Source of the DNA: Holothuria scabra
Lineage: Eukaryota; Echinodermata; Holothuroidea; Aspidochirotida; Holothuriidae
Length of the DNA: 64,000 bases
Direction of reading: 5' to 3'
Assembly (NCBI GenBank): GCA_037179385.1
Contig: CM074179.1
Span: 62,001-126,000, forward strand
Position numbers and translations under genes: made by a program. Numbering within the stretch: position 1 is the first letter of the stretch; each line of letters begins with the position of its first letter. The notes beneath the pieces are model-generated. The model did not search any database. It was not told the origin of the DNA and saw only the letters and a list, made by a program, of their open reading frames with translations. Shown here piece after piece: positions 52,036 to 63,284 of this stretch.

Positions 52036-52130
52036 GTTGATGGTTAGCGTTGGTGTTTTTGTCCGAGCGGGTTGAGTTGTCCATTTGGTAATACGTGCCT
52101 TTTTCTATGTACGTTTTGTAAAGAAAAACT
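52036..52130 (+). repeat. Dispersed repeat ('TTTTTGTCCG'), copy 2
   Basis: GATGGTTAGCGTTGGTGTTT then TTGTCCGAGCGGGTTGAG, TACGTGCCTTTTTC and TATGTACGTTTTGTAAAG follow the same order as copy 1 and the inverted copy at 57350-57445. Confidence 0.65.
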
Positions 52131-52579
52131 TACTTCTGCATGTTTGCTCTCTGCTTTGAAAACTTACACCTACATAGCTGTCGAATTATATCTACCACTA
52201 TAAGCAGTTTATGGACAATTCATCCATTGTACATTTTCCGGGTACATGTACACCCCTTAACCTTAGAGCATTTTACTTGCTCTCAAAAACCTGCAAACTA
52301 TGAATTTCATATTGTCCTATACAGTTAAGAGTTCACAAAACCATTTCTCACATTTATCAATGAGTATGCACCTTACTGAATTTACTGGGATAGAAAGACT
52401 GCATGTAGCACAAATTGAATAACTGTGTCGAATTTGCTGATTGTCACAACAAAAATTGCCTTATTTTTTGACAATTTCATGACCTCATCTTCGAGCAGCA
52501 CTAGCCCAGTTGGGCGAGCATTTTGAAACAAGGAGGAACCGAGTGCAATCGTTAATGTCAAGTCCTGCTGTGGTAGGGA

Positions 52580-52700
52580 CATACTGTTCAGTCTCATGTA
52601 CCTGCACGTGTATAGGCAGTTTATGGTTTTGGAATCCTTTCTATTTGAGTATTACGACTATCGTTCACGTGTATAGGCAGTTTATGGATATGAAATCTTT
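52580..52700 (+). repeat. Local tandem duplication
   Basis: CACGTGTATAGGCAGTTTATGG occurs twice (about 52605 and 52665), with ATTTGAGTAT following in both units, giving a tandem unit of about 60 bp. Confidence 0.7.
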
Positions 52701-52747
52701 TTAATTTGAGTATCGTGCGTATTATTTGTCCTGATTCCTCCTTTCAG

Positions 52748-52818
52748 TCGAAGAGGATGAAGATACCAATACAGTCGAAGGGGATGAAGATAATGCAGTA
52801 ACTAATAACGCTGACTGA
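52748..52818 (+). CDS. Possible acidic terminal exon
   Basis: After a good acceptor (CTGATTCCTCCTTTCAG) the plus strand encodes VEEDEDTNTVEGDEDNAV then TNNAD and a TGA stop. Acidic tails like this are common in nuclear proteins. No upstream exon can be joined with confidence; the THAP-like exon at 48965-49060 is the nearest candidate partner on the same strand. Confidence 0.4.
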
Positions 52819-52829
52819 GGCTACTGGAC

Positions 52830-53920
52830 ATCTTTCTGTTCTTGGAGGTTAACAGTACATATATTTTGTGTGTGCTTAATTTACTGTGTAGTTGGCAATA
52901 TGGTTGAGATGTGTTTTGAAGGTTTATTTCACAAAAAAATCTCTCTTTTACAGTGTATTTTGTGATTGTTTGTTTTGTTATATGTTGCTCTTTTTTATTT
53001 GTGCTAGCGTTTGAAACTGTACATATTGAAATGTGCTTGTCTTTTTTGGTTTGTGAATTTAAGAAAATATAGCTAACATATTTTAATGTGTTTGGTGTGT
53101 GGTTGAGAGACGTTGGGGAGGGGGTGGCAGTTGAGAGGGAAATACAATGAGAAATGGGACCTAAGCAAGGACTTGCAAGTTTTTACTGTCCTTCTTTGCT
53201 CAGCTGATATTCATTTTTCGATACATTGTTTTACCTACCTTGTCTTTTCACTAGCACTAGCTCATTTTGCCATAAATATCTTACCGTTTCTACCGCCTCT
53301 GTTATTTTAAACAATTAAACAAGACCATTGTTTTTAATATATATTTCACAAGAAAAGGATAGGATTTGTTAGGAGTTAGAATGGAGAAAAAAATAAAACT
53401 GATGCAGTCCAGTGTTTCCGCACTAGTAAACAAGCTTGAATATGAAAATTGTTCACCTTGATGTGGTTTACTTTGGTTAGGCAGGGAGGGTGGTATACAT
53501 TTGACACTTTCTTGGCATTATGACAAGTTAAATCGTGCATTTCTTGCCTGTCGTTTATACACAAGTCAAATTTAACTAATGATTAATAAAAACGCTTTTT
53601 AATTTTTTACCTCTACTAGTTACTTGACACAATTTCATTCTTTCTTACTTATCGTATTCTTATATGAAATGTGTTGTTTACACTTAAAAATCACAAGTAT
53701 AATTTGAATTCCTGCCTGCAGTGCATAGTAAACCAGGTCGTAGTTTAAATTTATATATACTTTTTAAAAATATGTTGCTCAAGGAAACCATAAAGGTATC
53801 ATATTAACCAGAAAGCCAAAAGGCTTCGTGATTCCTTGCCGCTGAAATGTAAGGCCTTTTTTCACATTGACATTGCTTGGCAATGTTTTTCAATTAACAG
53901 GGCTCCATAATGTGCCCACA
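52830..53920. other. Non-coding DNA, probable 3' flank
   Basis: This is AT-rich sequence with no supported frame. It would hold the 3' untranslated region of the putative gene ending at 52818. Confidence 0.4.
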
Positions 53921-53984
53921 AAGTACACATGCAAGGCATGCAATCTTCCTACGTTGAGATCCCTCTTGCCCGTTGTGAACCCAA

Positions 53985-54800
53985 ATAACATTTGACCTCC
54001 ACCAAAAATTTCTGGGACCATGTATTCACTGTGCTATCTACATGAAAAGTTACAGGACCCTAAAAGTGACCTTTCTTGAAAGACTGTGCAGGAAAGCTTG
54101 TCAGGCTTTGAACATGCTGAAAAATGAACTTTGACCTTTGGGAAAATCAATAGGGATCATATACTCAAGACCAATCCACACTCTAAATATGAGCACAGTC
54201 ACCTGCACCGTTCTTGAGATATTGGGTTTACGAAGTTTTGACCTCTTGTGACCTCAAATGACCTTTGACCTCCACGAAAATCGATAGGGATCATCTACTA
54301 AATACAACCAACCCACACACCAAATATGAGCATAGTCACATGTACCGTTCTCGAGATATCGTGTTTATGAGGTTTTGATCTTTTGACCTCTCGTGACCCC
54401 AAATGACCTTTGACCTCCACCACAAACAACAGGGATCATCTACTCAATATGACCGACCCACATACCAAATATGCGCATACTTACATGTACTGTTCTGGAG
54501 ATATCTTGTTTATGAGATTTTGACCTTTTGACCTCTCGTGACCCCAAATGTCCTTTGACCTCCACAAAAAGCGATAGGGATCATCTACTCAATGTGAACA
54601 ACCCACACACCGAAAATGAGCATTGTCACATGTACCGTTCTCGAGATATCGTGTTTACGAAGTTTTGACCTCTCGTGACCCCAAATGACCTTTGATCTCC
54701 ACCAAAAACAACAGGGATCATCTACTCAATATGGCCAACCCACACACCAAATATGAGAACAGTCACACTTACTCTTCTTGAGATACCGTGTTTATAGTGT
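53985..54800. repeat. Five-unit 134-145-bp tandem repeat
   Basis: The word AGGGATCAT recurs at 54152, 54286, 54431, 54576 and 54713 (spacings 134, 145, 145, 137). Each unit carries TGACCTTTGACCTCCAC, TCTACTCAATATG(A/G)CC, ACCCACACACCAAATATGAG, CACATGTACCGTTCT and GAGATATCGTGTTTA in order. A degenerate partial unit begins near 53985. There is no coding potential. Minisatellite-like arrays of this motif are common in marine invertebrate DNA, from general familiarity and not checked here. Confidence 0.9.
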
Positions 54801-54885
54801 TGAGGCGATAACAGAGATATCGGAACTTGCCGATAACAGATAACTCAACGTTAATATCGGCCCGATACCGATACCCCAAAAAAGA
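54800..54885. repeat. CGATA-rich repeat end
   Basis: GATAACAGAGATATCGGAAC, GCCGATAACAGATAAC and TATCGGCCCGATACCGATAC form a cluster of inverted CGATA/TATCG words, resembling a subterminal region of a DNA transposon. Confidence 0.45.
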
Positions 54886-54899
54886 CATCTTCCCTAATC

Positions 54900-56900
54900 A
54901 CATGTTTTGTTATCATTGAAAAAAAATAATTTTATCACTACTGCACGTTAAACTTATTTTGAACTTAGTCTTCATGTTTCCGTTACTTTGTCTCCGTGAA
55001 AAATTTTCCGTGTTTCTGACGAAGTGTTTTAAGCAATCAATCACGATGTATTTGGTGTAAAACACGCGCCAGCCAAGAAACCCCGTTCGTAACAAACACA
55101 TTTCGTCACCTACAGCCAGACTGTGAAGTTTTTTTTTTTTTTTTGTGCGCGGGGAACGTGAAAAAGAATCGGAAAAAGTGCGCGGATTGGAAAACCCAGC
55201 ATACCAAAACATATATGCCGTGCCGCAAGTACAGTATGCCACATTTATAGGTATGTGTATGGACTGTACAGTGTAATTCCCCAAGCTTTACTACGAAAAA
55301 AACTTGCGAGCGGCATACGTACCTATATTAAACCACATGTGTTCTCAGCATATACATACACACTACAGTATAGAGAATGTGTTTGTACATGGATACTGCT
55401 GATAATGATAAGACTCCCTTACACAGCGCTGATCGTTCGCTGGTAACGACAGTTCACAGTTTATGTCTTCATCCGGTCCGGTATGGGGTTTTTTCATTTG
55501 TTTGTCTGTGCCCGTTTCTACGCGCGTAAAAAGCGGTTACGATACCTCATGAGATCGTACATTTTGTCTCAGGCATTGGTCTCTTGAGTTAGCTCTTCCA
55601 ATCGAACGTTCGCGATCGTGAACATTGAGCATGCCGCTCTGCTGTACACAGTGGTGGAAATCCCCATTGAGTTACTGTTACTGCACGTGGCGAAATTCAC
55701 ACAGTGAAACTCCGTTGAGATTTGTCGCGGGATTCGGAAGAATTTGACTTGCATAAACGGACAACAGATTTGTATAGAATTGACTATAGATTGCTCATTA
55801 CGGTGCGTGCACTCTGCTATGGGTGTGTACGTTAATTGTTGAAAGAACACAACAAGCAAGCGTTGTTTGTTACGAACTGCCTCCAAACTGAAAAACATCG
55901 GGATTGCCATGGGCGTCCGCAGGTAAGGGCAAGGGGGCTTTTGCCCCTGAAAAATCAAAAATTTGAAAAAACGTATAAAAATCAAAGCAAAAACCCGAAC
56001 AAAACGTTTTTTCCAAGTTTCTATGCCAAAATTAGGCTTTGGAAATGCCATTTCCGGCGATCTGGGAGGCATTTAGGCTGAAATTTTCGCACATTTCATG
56101 TCAATTCATGATGACTCGGAGGTTTTGCCCCCGTCTATGAAATCCATATTTGGCTCTTATGGAATTTCATATCTAGCCCATATCTGGATTTGAAGTAAGG
56201 GTGGTGGTCGCCCGTTCTTGGAGATACCAGCCGATCAATAATATCTGTGTCCAATGTATATAATTTTCTACCGTGAAAAGGCACAACAATACCGTATGTG
56301 TTATTCACGAAACTCGATTACTTTTGAGGCAAACGTCACATACAACTTCTGGATTTGGCTCAGGTGTGCACAGTTTCTTCTTGCCACTTGCCAATCCTCT
56401 CATCCCAATCTATGGTTCTGGTAGGGGTACACCGAAATTCTCAGTTGGTTCAGCCCTTTGACTGGCTAATTCAAACAATGCGATCGCTCCTCCACAATCC
56501 ATCGTAAAGCACGGTTTGTGTTTACTGCATAGATTTGCAGAGGACTTAATTTTGGTTACAATGTTCACCAAAATGTGTGTAGCAAAAATGGTAGAAAGCT
56601 TCGGACGATCTCGTTTTGACAGAGATAACTAAATTCAGGCAAGTCGGCTTTCTGGAGTTGCCCCTTGGGTACTCTCTTCTGGCATTGGGCAGACAATATC
56701 TATTAACAGGGGGTAATGTTCACTTCCACACTGGTCATCACTGACTCTCCACTGAAAATCCATCAGAACTGCCGAAGAGCAGATCAAGAGATCAATTCCA
56801 GAGGCTGGATGAATGTAGGTGCAAGACCAATCATTCAGAAGGCACAGATCCTATCATGTCTACGAGAAAAGGTATCACACCCAAACACAGTTCAACAGTA
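54900..56900. other. Non-coding DNA with repeat fragments
   Basis: No supported gene is present. A copy of the high-copy repeat lies at about 56035-56090 (GAAATGCCATTTCCGGCGAT). The 167-codon minus-strand frame at 55569-56072 partly overlaps it and has no recognisable domain. Confidence 0.45.
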
Positions 56901-56942
56901 GGACACTATATAACACATTCGTGTTGGTGTGTCGTTAAATAT
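56900..56942 (+). repeat. Dispersed repeat end, copy 2
   Basis: This is nearly identical to 965-1008, covering ACTATATAACACATTCGTG through GTGTGTCGTTAAAT. Confidence 0.6.
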
Positions 56943-57349
56943 TAGCTAACTTGCTTAGTAACACACACCCACCCACCCCACAGCATCACCATCGCCAACA
57001 TTTCTTGCCTGCTTAGGAAATAGGAGGGGAACAGCTTTGGGTTAAGATTTCAAAATTAATTCAGTGCACATGTCTGTTAAAAGCTTGCTGTTCAAGAGCG
57101 CCTGGTTTTCTGTACGATATTTTTCTAACAGCCTTCCATAGTATCGTTTTTATTTTCATACTAAAAAGAGTAATTGAATTCACATTACTTAAAATTTTCA
57201 TTCAAGCTAAAAAGCAACCATTTATTCCACTTGTGCACTGATAGTAGTAGTCTAGCGAGCAGTACATCATCTGTTTCTCAGGCGAGAAGCCAGTAGTCCA
57301 AAACGTAACGTGGATTTGTATTTAAAGTAGGACCGTGCATTGACATTTT

Positions 57350-57445
57350 TCTTTTTAAAACGTACATAAAAACAGGCACGTATAAACAAACAGACCTTAC
57401 TCAACCAGGTCGGACGAAAACACAAACGCTCACCATCAACAATTC
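57350..57445 (-). repeat. Dispersed repeat ('TTTTTGTCCG'), copy 3, inverted
   Basis: On the minus strand the sequence reads GTTGATGGTGAGCGTTTGTG, TTTTCGTCCGACCTGGTTGAG, TATACGTGCCTGTTTTTATG and TACGTTTTAAAAAG. This is the same order as 52036-52130. Confidence 0.65.
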
Positions 57446-57599
57446 ACACACAAAACACGGGACAAAAAGGTCTGTCACAAACGGAAACGACACACCAACC
57501 CCACCCCAATACCTTAATAACCCCTCAACTCAACGACAACCGCCCTCAACAACAAACACCGCCCCACATCAAACCATAAACAAGAAAAACCAAGAATAC

Positions 57600-57680
57600 A
57601 GCGCCCGAAGGCAACAACCCACCCGAGGGCAACAACAAGCTCGAGGACAACAACACGACCGAGGGCAACAGTACGCTAAA
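57600..57680. repeat. GAGGGCAACAACA minisatellite
   Basis: Four or five degenerate units of about 15-20 bp (CCCGAGGGCAACAACAAGC, TCGAGGACAACAACACGAC, CGAGGGCAACAGTACGC) lie in tandem next to the dispersed repeat. Confidence 0.65.
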
Positions 57681-57769
57681 AGCACTGGGTAAACCCACAA
57701 ATGCAGTTTAACGTCCTACCCAGGCATTGGTAGCAAAAAAAAAAAAAAAAAAAAATCAATCTATGTGTT

Positions 57770-59880
57770 AATACATGTTTCTAAGGGAGCTCTACCATCG
57801 ATTGGCGCGTAGCGTACCAGGAAATTTTTGACTTTACAAACCCCTCAGATGGCCGGAAACGGCACTTCCCGAGTGTTCTAAGCAAGAATATGTTCAGCCC
57901 AACTTCGAAATTCTCCCCGCTTCTTAATTGGAGCACTTGACAAATATTGAGGGGCTGAACATACCTTTAGCCCAAACTTTTTCATTTTTCATCGCCGCCA
58001 CTGAGGTGCCGCATTTTCTTGAGGGAGAGAAGCGCCCAAGTGAGGAGCCGAGCGACCGAACGGGGAGAGGGTGTGGTTCTCCCCCTCCCGCCCCAAGGAG
58101 ATTTTGCAATTTTACATCAAAATTGAGCGATCTGGTGAACACCTAAGTTGGAATTTTTGGACATTTTCAATCTCGTATCAATGTTTTCCATATTCCCTCG
58201 AGAGTTAGCAGGGTTAGTGTGTGACTGTAAGAGGGTTACTCGGTACGAGTCAATGGGGCCCTAGGGAATTGTGTCGCAATGGAACTAAACAGCTACTCAT
58301 AAGGTTTACATTTAGTTGGCTAAACCAGCGGAATTGACATTTTGCCCTGAAAAACGCCAAAACTCCATTTAAATAAAAAAAAATTAAAAATAAAAAAATT
58401 AGGTATGGGCGGGACTAAGTGCCAACCCCCTGACCACGGGCCTGTCTCCCTGGGTGTCACCTTCCCCTTTTGGAATGTGTTGCTGTCTCAAAGAGCTTAG
58501 ATGCAATATGGTGCTATATTTTGTTCTTTTTATACTAGATTCCAGTGTTCTCCACAGGGGGTTTTAGAGGACCGACACGTCCTCCTAGTGAAATTGACCG
58601 CCCTCTCCAAAAAATGCAGCTTCCATTTCTAGTTCATTGCTTCATTACACATATACAAGTCATAACTGGAAAAATGTGACTTCCCTCCAGGCTTGGCGCC
58701 AGGATTTGCCCGACGAAGGGCTATTCTCCGAACGGGGTGAGGGCGGGGTCGGTAGCGATCCAAGCCAAGACAGACAGGATGCCGTCGATGAGTTGTTGAG
58801 GGAGATTTGAAGAAAACCTGTGCACTATACCTGCCATTTCGAGCCATATACGACATCAGATTTGTATATGCTAGAGGAAGATATTTCCGCACTGATTTAA
58901 CCGTGGAAAAGGGGGCAAAAATTTTTGGGGTTAGTACACTAAAAAGAATCTGTACTTATTTAAATCTTATATAAATCAATAAATTGTCCCGGCATTTGGG
59001 CCCTATCGGACACAAATTATATTGTACTTTCTTCTTCGAGTCCGTACCGCATGACTGACACAAGAGATAATTAACGAAGTTTAGCGAAATGATATGAAAT
59101 TCCCGACATGAACATTAATCCATTTATTCTACTTATTAATTTACATGAAAAGATGGGAAGGGTTTGTACTTTATTAGCTCTAGGTAACGGAACTGAGGAA
59201 GAGTGTGCAAAGCGTACCGAACATTTTGGGTTTTATCGCAGAAATAACTCTTGTGAAAGCCAAAGTAACTAAACCGACCATGAGAAGGCGACAGATTATC
59301 CCCGACAGGGGGCGGGACATGCCAGCGGCCACAAGTTCCGACAGCCCCTATGTCGAGGGGGTGGTATGAAGGAGCCTAACTATCCCATGTCATTGCAGCC
59401 TTGGGCACATTTTGCACAATGTTACTTAATATTTTAAAAGCCGAGTTAATGTTCTGTTGAGTCTGAATCGTGAAATTGCAAAGCGCGCGAAATTTTTTGG
59501 TGGGCTTACAAAAATAGCATAAGTCTATGTAATCATTAAGAACAAAAAAAAAAAAAAAAAAAAAATAGAAACTGTAGGGGTTGTAGACCGTATCGGGGAT
59601 AACATACATCGTGTCGAAACCACCTGGAATACCCGATAAAATAGCCAAACTATGCTCCGTGAGTGGCTCACCATCTGACATATCGCATGACACACACAAG
59701 AGGACAGCAACTAGGCTTTTTGATATGGGATAAAATTTACGACCTCTGCATAACCTGTGTACTCTGCCTATACCAGTTACTTGGTAAGGGTGAGAGGATT
59801 TACACTTTCTAGCTATGTGGAATGTAATTATTGAAAAAACTGGAGTGAATCTACAGCGCGCGTAGCAACAGCGCGCGTAG
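57770..59880 (-). repeat. 2-kb interspersed repeat, copy 2, inverted
   Basis: This is the reverse-complement partner of 32525-34560, with the same landmarks in the same order on the minus strand (frames containing QVVSTRCMLSPIRSTTPTVS, AQVFFKSP, VAAMKNEKV). A poly-A/T run at about 59545-59565 and single-base differences break the frames, so no protein is supported. The outer end carries a doubled GCGCGCGTAGCA motif. Confidence 0.75.
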
Positions 59881-60154
59881 CAGCTTTACAGAACTGTTTC
59901 GTAAGGGCCAATAATGTAGGTCCTCACTCCTCAGAAGCCTGAAGTAGAATGATGTCAACAACGTTAAATACGTATATGTTCGCTGCTTTTGAACGTGTCC
60001 GTTTTTAAGCACGTGTTGGTTCCGTGTTCGATGTGAACAGGCACGAACGGTGTACAGCGAGCCAAGATACATTACCTATTAGAATAATTACACAGTAGAT
60101 GTTTGTTCCTGTGTCTACAAGAGCTTACCAGTTCGTTTCTTTTATTTAGAGTTG

Positions 60155-61326
60155 CTAAGGAAGGCTTGAGTATAATGAAAGACTTTTCTTCCTGACAGAG
60201 ATTACAAGTTTTAGGTAAGTGGAGTATGCTCGAGCTTTGTTCATTAGTTTCCATTTTACGGAGTGTTTTACATTTGTATCCTTTAGTTTCCAGATGTATT
60301 CACTGAGTGCAGTTGCGTGTCTTTTGTCTTTGTGTTTAAAGCTAGACTTGTGGGCGGTGTATCTTGTTTTGAATGTGTTCTCTGTTAGACCAATGTATGT
60401 TTCTTCGTTGTTGTTGTCGTGGCGTGTTACAGTTGCTTGGTACACAATGTTGTTCGTGAGGCAGTTGCCTTCCAATGGGCACTCACTTTGCTTTCTGCAA
60501 TTGCAGTTGCTTCGCGTTGCTGGTTGTACTTCCTGTTTCGCCAGTATGTATTTGTTGTGCGCTGATATAATTTGGTCTATGTTTGCCATGCAGCTGTAAC
60601 TCAGTTTCACCGTGTTCCTGTTGAGTAAAGTATGTAGTGTGTGCCCAGGTGGGAAGCAGCTGTCCAAGAGGTTAAAGAATTTCTTGCCAATGTTGGTTGT
60701 GACACTGTCACTAAACGGGGGGGGGGGGGGGGGTTGAACCAGGTTATGTTCCTATTTCGTCTTCGTTTCGGGGCTCCCTTGGAATGACTGGTGCTAGGGG
60801 ATTGGGTCTCGTACTTTAGGTTGTACCCATAGCCACTTCTTTGTAATGCTTCCTGGTATACGGGTGATGATGCGTTGAATGTGTTTTCGTCGGAAGAAAT
60901 GTTGGATAGTCTCCTGTTGATGCTTTCTGGGATGTTCTTTATGATAAGTGGGGGGGGGGGGTGGGGGGGAGGTGGTTGCTCTGTTTGTGCACATAGAGAG
61001 GGGTGTTGTTTGACTTCATGTATGGCTTGTATGTGCTTGTGCTAAGATCAAGGGTAAGGTCTAAGAAGTTCACTATTTTTTTGTTTGCTTCAATTTCTAT
61101 TTTAAGATTGTTTTTTGAGAATATCTTGCATATTTCTTTCTTTATTTTTTCTGTTTGCCTTGGTGTTGCTTTGCAAACAGCCAAACCGTCGTCTCTGTAT
61201 AGGCCGACATTCATGTTAATGTGCTGAAGTTGTGATAGGAGGTACAATCCTATTAGTTCACAAGTTTCAGCACCGTCGAAACTACCCATGGTGACATCGA
61301 ATAAAGATTCGGTACGCTTGCACCAT
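60155..61326 (-). pseudogene. Penelope-like retroelement: reverse transcriptase end and GIY-YIG endonuclease
   Basis: Minus-strand frames give [20 protein letters not shown], the YRDD catalytic box in [11 protein letters not shown], and [10 protein letters not shown], all typical of Penelope-type reverse transcriptase. After frameshifts at two poly-C tracts (about 60950-60970 and 60715-60735) comes the linker and then a GIY-YIG nuclease with NNIVYQATVTRH, TYIGLTENTFKTRYTAHKSSF-type motif (positions about 60290-60420) and NVKHSVKWKL. The order RT then GIY-YIG is diagnostic of Penelope-like elements. The 5' half is missing because a LINE is inserted at about 61326. Confidence 0.85.
60714..60735. 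repeat. Poly-G tract in the Penelope-like element
   Basis: A run of about 20 G (poly-C on the coding strand) shifts the coding frame of the element. A second interrupted G tract is at 60951-60971. Confidence 0.85.
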
Positions 61327-61361
61327 GGTGTTTCATTTCATTTCATTTCATTTATTTATTT
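61321..61361 (-). repeat. (AATGA)n / (AAAT)n 3' tail of the LINE
   Basis: On the minus strand AAATAAATAAATG followed by AAATG pentamers ends the LINE and abuts the Penelope coding sequence. CR1/Jockey-type elements often end in such short repeats. Confidence 0.7.
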
Positions 61362-62910
61362 TTGGTTTATCACAACACAAGATTGAAAACAAGAGTCACA
61401 AAGTAAATAAGTAACAAAGAGTGTGAAAGGAAGTGCACTTAGAAACCCTTTGGGGCTTGTCGAGAAGTGACACTCCCTAAAAAAAGAAATAATAAAGAAA
61501 ATACGAAGATAGAAGATAAGACTAGGAAAAACATAGAAAAAGTCATAATAGACACGCAACCCACCATCCCACGTCACCCGTCCTAGAACCCAACCACCAC
61601 CCACCCCTCGGGCTCAACAAAGAAGCTAAATAGGCAGGAATACAGCATAATAAACAAGTTCATGGGTTTAATACAAGCTTATATAGAACCTTTGAAGATT
61701 TTTCCTAAAAGAAGTTAAGGAAGGCTTTGTCTTAACAGTAGACGGTAGGTGATTCCAAAGAGTGGTGGCACGGTAATGCAGACTGTTCTTGTACAAATTG
61801 TTGTGATGCTTCCTTGTATGTAGATGATCAGCTTGTCTTGTGTTATGTGAATGTATCGATGAGTTATGTGTAAAGAGAGAGTTTAGTGAGCTTGGAAGCA
61901 TTTCATGTAGAGAACGATAGACAAAACTGGCAACATGTAGTTTGAATAGGTCAGTAAGTTTAAGTAAATTCATGGATTTGAATAAATTGTTTGTATGATC
62001 TATCGAATTGGAACAGGTGATATGTCTCATTGCTCTTTTTAGCAGAACACCTAACTTATTTAATAAATACTTGCTTGATCCAGACCGAATAATGCAACAG
62101 TAAGTGAGATGTGGGAGTACAAGTGTTTGATAAAGGGACCTGAGAATGCTTCTGGGGAGTGTATGTTTCAGTTTTGAAAGGATTCCTACACTTTTTGCAA
62201 CAAGAGCAGAAGTATACTTAATGTGATCATGCCAAGTAAGTTTAGAGTCTATGAAAACACCTAAAAATTTAACGCAATCTACCATAGCAATTTACCATTA
62301 ATATCAATATTAAAGTTTACCATATCATCATTTTCATTGAAAACAATAAAATTCGTCTTATCTAAGTTTAGGGAAAGTTTGTTTGTGGCAAACCAATCAC
62401 TGTATGCAGCTAGATCATTTCTAATGGTTTGTTTCAGACGTTCAACACTACTACCATAAAAGAAAATATTTGTATCATCAGCAAATAACACAATAGATGA
62501 ATTCGAAGGAATTTTACTTACATCATTCATATAAATTATAAAAAGAAGCGGTCCTAGAATTGACCCTTGAGGGACACCACAGTGAATGTTATTTACATCA
62601 GAGTTTATTCTTTGAAAAGAGATAAAATGTTTTCTGTTGTTAAGATAGCTAGTAAACCAAGAAAGAAAAGTTCCCCTGATACCGTAGTGAAATAATTTTT
62701 GACAGAGTATGGTGTGATCAATGGTGTCGAACGCTTTAGATAAATCAAGAAAATCAAATTACCTACAGCAATTTGGTTGTTGTTTATGGCCTGTGTTAAA
62801 TTATCGACGGCATCAGCAAGGGCCATATCAGTGGAGAGACCAGGTCGAAAGCCATATTGACCATTAAAAAGAATGTTATGTTTCAACGTTGAACAGCATA
62901 GTTTTCTTTT
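61327..62910 (-). mobile_element. 5'-truncated CR1/Jockey-like LINE inserted in the Penelope element
   Basis: The element runs leftwards from a truncated reverse transcriptase to a simple-repeat tail, with about 300 bp of 3' untranslated sequence (61361-61667). Its insertion separates the Penelope C-terminal part from any 5' portion, so it is the younger of the two. Confidence 0.7.
61668..62900 (-). pseudogene. LINE reverse transcriptase, frameshifted
   Basis: Three minus-strand frames in order carry QYGFRPGLSTDMALADAVD (fingers), [20 protein letters not shown] (palm), the catalytic [13 protein letters not shown] box, [31 protein letters not shown] and LLNKLGVLLKRAMRHI, then a C-terminal LHYRATTLWNHLP block. 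These are the ordered motifs of a non-LTR reverse transcriptase of the CR1/Jockey group. Frameshifts near 62740, 62600 and 62280 make it inactive. The endonuclease and ORF1 regions are absent through 5' truncation. Confidence 0.88.
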
Positions 62911-62938
62911 GTGGAAGATAATGTGCCTTTCGAATGAT

Positions 62939-62982
62939 GGTATGTCTGTGTAGTTTGATGCATCAAACTACACAGACATACC
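62939..62982. repeat. Perfect 44-bp palindrome without spacer
   Basis: GGTATGTCTGTGTAGTTTGATG is followed immediately by its exact reverse complement. It sits just beyond the truncated 5' end of the LINE and before a poly-C run at about 63009. Confidence 0.95.
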
Positions 62983-63150
62983 CTTATTTTTGCAGAAATG
63001 TTGCCTTGCCCCCCCCCCCCTGAAAATATAGATTTAGAAGTTTTTGTAATTTGTTTTATCTGAGTGTTTAAATGCTTCCCTTAATAGAGTGCGAATTTAT
63101 GTTCATCTATTTAAATCTGATTGTTGAAATATGTAGTCTAAGCGTTAGCT

Positions 63151-63206
63151 ATGTGTGTGTGTGTGTATATAAAGTCATCTTGTACGTGTGTGTGTGTGTG
63201 TGTTTG
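63151..63206. repeat. (GT)n microsatellites
   Basis: Two GT arrays (63151-63166 and 63186-63204) are separated by ATATAAAGTCATCTTGTAC. They lie in the presumed intron before the first visible exon of the right-edge gene. Confidence 0.9.
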
Positions 63207-63284
63207 AGGGTGTATGTATGTGAGTTTGTTGAGATTATTAAAATGTAGTTATTCAGTTATAGCCTATTGATTTTTTCATTACAG

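Noticed and set aside
53985..54800. CRISPR array
   Set aside because: The repeated unit is 134-145 bp with similarity throughout, with no short identical repeats separated by unique spacers, and the DNA is eukaryotic.
55569..56072. 167-codon minus-strand frame
   Set aside because: It overlaps a high-copy repeat at its start and has no domain or plausible exon borders.
57600..57680. Coding interpretation of the GAGGGCAACAACA minisatellite
   Set aside because: Unit length varies, so no frame is preserved. It is a simple tandem repeat.
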